Both the position numbers and the translations under genes were made by a program. From contig CACXFY010000174.1 of the NCBI GenBank assembly GCA_902767005.1, forward strand, positions 1 to 6,607: 6,607 nucleotides of DNA, read 5' to 3'. This stretch comes from an uncultured Erysipelotrichaceae bacterium (lineage in GTDB: Bacteria > Bacillota_I > Bacilli_A > RF39 > UBA660). The notes beneath the pieces were generated by a model, which saw only the letters and a program-made list of their open reading frames with translations, had not been told where the DNA came from and ran no database searches. Below, in pieces: positions 4,393 through 6,607 of the stretch. Numbering within the stretch: position 1 is the stretch's first letter; each line of letters opens with the position of its first letter.

Positions 4393-6522
4393 ATGAAGGA
4401 GATATATGTTATTAAGAGAAACGGTAACTTAGAAAAGTTTGATCCTTTAAGAATTAAAAAAGCTATTACTACTAGTGCCGAAAGAGTAATGGTTGAATTA
4501 ACTGAAGATGCTAAGGATGAAGTTGTTTCTAAGGTATTAGATTTACTTAGTACTCAAACTAGTAATCCAAGTGTTGATCAAGTACATAGTTGTACTGAAG
4601 CTGCTTTAGAGATGGTTAATCCTTTAGTTGCGAAGAGTTATAGAGAGTATAGAGACTATAAAAAAGATATTATTCACGTATTAGATAAAGTATATAAAGA
4701 TGCTCAAGTAATTACTTATATTGGTGATAAAGAGTGTTCTAATATGGATAGTGCTCTTGTTACTACACAAAGATGTTTAATTTATAATAGTTTAAATAAA
4801 GAATTATATAAGAAATTCTTTTTGACTAGTGCTGAGATTGAAGCTTGTAAAGATGGTTATATTTATATTCATGATATGAGTGCAAGACGTGATACTATGA
4901 ATTGCTGCTTATTTGATATGGCTAATGTCTTAAAAGATGGTTTTGAGATGAGTAATATTTGGTATACAGAACCTAAGACTTTAGGTACTGCTTTTAATGT
5001 AGTAGGGGATGTTATAGTTAATACTACAGCTATGCAATATGGTGGTTTTACTGTTCCAGAGATTGATACTACTTTAAAGAAATATGCTAAGTTATCTTTT
5101 GATAAGTATAAAAAGGAATACTTAGATATTAAAGGTAAGGAATATAAAGAAGAAGCAGAAGATTATGCTTGGAAGAAATTAGTTAGAGAATGTGAACAAG
5201 GATATCAAGGAATTGAATATAAATTAAATACAGTTTCTAGTAGTAGAGGAGATTATCCGTTTGTTACATTTACTTTTGGTATAGATACTGATAAGTATGC
5301 CAAAATGATTAGTGAAGTTATGTTAAATGTACATAAAGAGGGACAAGGAAAGAAAGGATTTAAAAGACCAACTTTATTTCCTAAATTAGTTTTCTTATTT
5401 GATAAAAAATTACATGGAGAAGGTGGAAAACTAAGAGATTTGTTCTTATGTGCTATTGAGTGTAGTAAAAAAGCTATGTATCCTGATTATTTATCTTTAA
5501 CTGGTGAAGGATATGTATGTGATATTTATAAGAAATATAAAAGAGTAATTTCTCCTATGGGTTGTAGAGCATTTTTATCTCCTTGGTATGAAAGAGGAGG
5601 AATGGAGCCAGCTGATGATAAAGATAAGCCAGTTTATATTGGTAGATTCAATATAGGAGCAATCTCTTTACATTTACCAATGATACTTGCAAAGGCTAGA
5701 GAGGAACAAAAAGATTTTTATGAAGTTCTTGATTATTATTTAGAAATGATTCGTAAGATTCATATTCGTACTTATAATTATTTAGCTAAAAGAAAAGCTT
5801 CTACTAATCCACTTGCATATTGTCAAGGAGGATTCTATGGGGGTAATCTTAAGCCAGAAGAGGCAATTGAACCAATTATGAAGAGTTGTACTGCTAGTTA
5901 TGGAATAACAGCTCTTAATGAATTACAAGTACTATATAATGGTAAAAGTATTGTCGAAGATGGGGATTTTGCTTGGAAAGTATTAAAGTATATTAATGAT
6001 AAAACTTTAGAGTTTAAGAAAGAAGATAAAATACTTTATGCTATATATGGTACTCCAGCTGAGAATTTATGTGGTCTTCAAATAAAACAATTTAGAAAGA
6101 AATATGGAGTAATTGAAGGTGTTAGTTCTCGAGAATATGTATCTAATAGTTTTCATTGTGGAGTATGGGAAGATATTAATGGTATAGAAAAACAAGATTT
6201 AGAGAATAGATTTTGGGAATTATCTAAAGGTGGAAGAATACAATATGTTAGATATAATCTAAGTTATAATACTGAGGCAATTCTTACATTAGTTGAGAGA
6301 GCAATGGATATGGGCTTCTATGAAGGAGTAAACTTATCTCTTGCTTATTGTAATAATTGTGGTCATGAGGAATTGGATATGGATGAATGTCCAAAGTGTG
6401 GAAGTCATGATTTAACTAAAATAGATCGTATGAATGGTTATCTTTCTTATTCTAGAGTTCATGGAGATACTATGCTTAGTGATGCAAAAATGAAAGAGAT
6501 TAGTGAAAGGAAATCAATGTAG
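4393..6522 (+). CDS. nrdD: Anaerobic (class III) ribonucleoside-triphosphate reductase, catalytic subunit
   Basis: NrdD reduces ribonucleoside triphosphates to dNTPs under anoxia by glycyl-radical chemistry (EC 1.1.98.6), in the cytoplasm with NrdG as activase. Residues about 3-90 form an ATP-cone (IYVIKRNGNLEKFDPLRI), the allosteric site for ATP/dATP. The body contains family blocks NTVSSSRGDYPFVTFTFG, MGCRAFLSPWYERGG and STNPLAYCQGGFYGG. C391 in MGCR is the probable thiyl-radical cysteine, and adjacent C171-C172 near the N-terminal part may supply its partner. The C-terminal zinc site is C653-x2-C656 and C666-x2-C669, and the glycyl-radical residue is G682 in RMNGYLSY. At 709 residues it is full length for the Firmicutes type, with no frameshift or missing key residue. 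It precedes nrdG with a one-base overlap and is divergent from a Crp/Fnr regulator across a shared palindrome. Confidence 0.97.
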   Translation: MKEIYVIKRNGNLEKFDPLRIKKAITTSAERVMVELTEDAKDEVVSKVLDLLSTQTSNPSVDQVHSCTEAALEMVNPLVAKSYREYRDYKKDIIHVLDKVYKDAQVITYIGDKECSNMDSALVTTQRCLIYNSLNKELYKKFFLTSAEIEACKDGYIYIHDMSARRDTMNCCLFDMANVLKDGFEMSNIWYTEPKTLGTAFNVVGDVIVNTTAMQYGGFTVPEIDTTLKKYAKLSFDKYKKEYLDIKGKEYKEEAEDYAWKKLVRECEQGYQGIEYKLNTVSSSRGDYPFVTFTFGIDTDKYAKMISEVMLNVHKEGQGKKGFKRPTLFPKLVFLFDKKLHGEGGKLRDLFLCAIECSKKAMYPDYLSLTGEGYVCDIYKKYKRVISPMGCRAFLSPWYERGGMEPADDKDKPVYIGRFNIGAISLHLPMILAKAREEQKDFYEVLDYYLEMIRKIHIRTYNYLAKRKASTNPLAYCQGGFYGGNLKPEEAIEPIMKSCTASYGITALNELQVLYNGKSIVEDGDFAWKVLKYINDKTLEFKKEDKILYAIYGTPAENLCGLQIKQFRKKYGVIEGVSSREYVSNSFHCGVWEDINGIEKQDLENRFWELSKGGRIQYVRYNLSYNTEAILTLVERAMDMGFYEGVNLSLAYCNNCGHEELDMDECPKCGSHDLTKIDRMNGYLSYSRVHGDTMLSDAKMKEISERKSM

Positions 6523-6607
6523 TGAGATATCATAATATAACTCATGCCGATATGTTGAATGGGGAAGGACTAAGAGTAGTTCTTTGGGTAAGTGGATGTA
6601 GTCATCA
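6522..6607 (+). CDS. nrdG: Anaerobic ribonucleotide reductase activating protein (radical SAM), 3'-truncated by window edge
   Basis: The last 86 bases read, from a GTG start, M(V)RYHNITHADMLNGEG then LRVVLWVSGCSH, the standard N-terminus of NrdG, the radical-SAM enzyme that uses a [4Fe-4S] cluster and S-adenosylmethionine to make the glycyl radical on NrdD. C26 is the first cysteine of the CxxxCxxC cluster motif, the same position as in E. coli NrdG; the other two lie beyond the window. The GTG shares its G with the nrdD TAG stop (TAGTG), implying translational coupling. A weak Shine-Dalgarno AAAGG (6506-6510) is 11 bases upstream. The next in-frame ATG (6552) would remove the conserved RYHNI block, so GTG is preferred. 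Confidence 0.92.
   Translation, partial: MRYHNITHADMLNGEGLRVVLWVSGCSH

Noticed and set aside
1..6607. Mycoplasma-type code with TGA as Trp
   Set aside because: All complete genes read through in the standard code with Trp as TGG and natural family-length ends at TAA or TAG; no in-frame TGA needs reading as Trp. The window cannot prove that TGA is a stop, but nothing calls for reassignment.

Overview
The DNA is very A+T-rich. Shine-Dalgarno sites are of the AGAGG/AGGAGG type, terminators are short stems followed by T-tracts, reading frames end in TAA or TAG, and Trp is encoded by TGG. Together with the class III ribonucleotide reductase genes and the surface-protein families, this suggests an anaerobic, low-GC Firmicutes/Bacilli-type bacterium, probably a host- or gut-associated lineage close to the Mollicutes-like uncultured Bacilli. 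That placement is inferred from style and gene families; no marker gene settles it.

Layout. (1) Positions 2-1015 hold the 3' part of a BspA-like, DUF285-type leucine-rich-repeat surface protein, closed by a terminator. (2) Positions 1093-3363 encode a 756-residue exported or membrane-anchored protein. It has a basic leader and transmembrane segment, a TasA/camelysin-like beta domain, a linker domain, and about 12 Pmp-like right-handed beta-helix coils; it also has its own terminator. (3) Positions 3438-3578 encode a 46-residue peptide that almost exactly duplicates the Shine-Dalgarno site and membrane leader of gene 2, then stops. A strong, probably bidirectional hairpin follows. (4) Positions 3658-4278, minus strand, encode a Crp/Fnr-family regulator with only three cysteines. 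(5) Positions 4393-6522 encode NrdD, the class III anaerobic ribonucleotide reductase. (6) From 6522 to the window end is the start of nrdG, its radical-SAM activase, overlapping nrdD by one base.

The left half is a surface-protein locus in which each gene has its own terminator. The right half is an anaerobic nucleotide-metabolism unit: NrdG installs the glycyl radical on NrdD, which makes dNTPs without oxygen. The 114-base divergent gap between the regulator and nrdD carries a near-perfect palindrome (4319-4340). It covers the regulator's -35 element and lies about 42-44 bases upstream of a plausible nrdD start site. The most economical model is one operator through which the regulator represses itself and activates nrdDG. 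This and the duplicated leader cassette are the two observations most worth following up. No RNA gene, CRISPR array, transposase or attachment site was seen.
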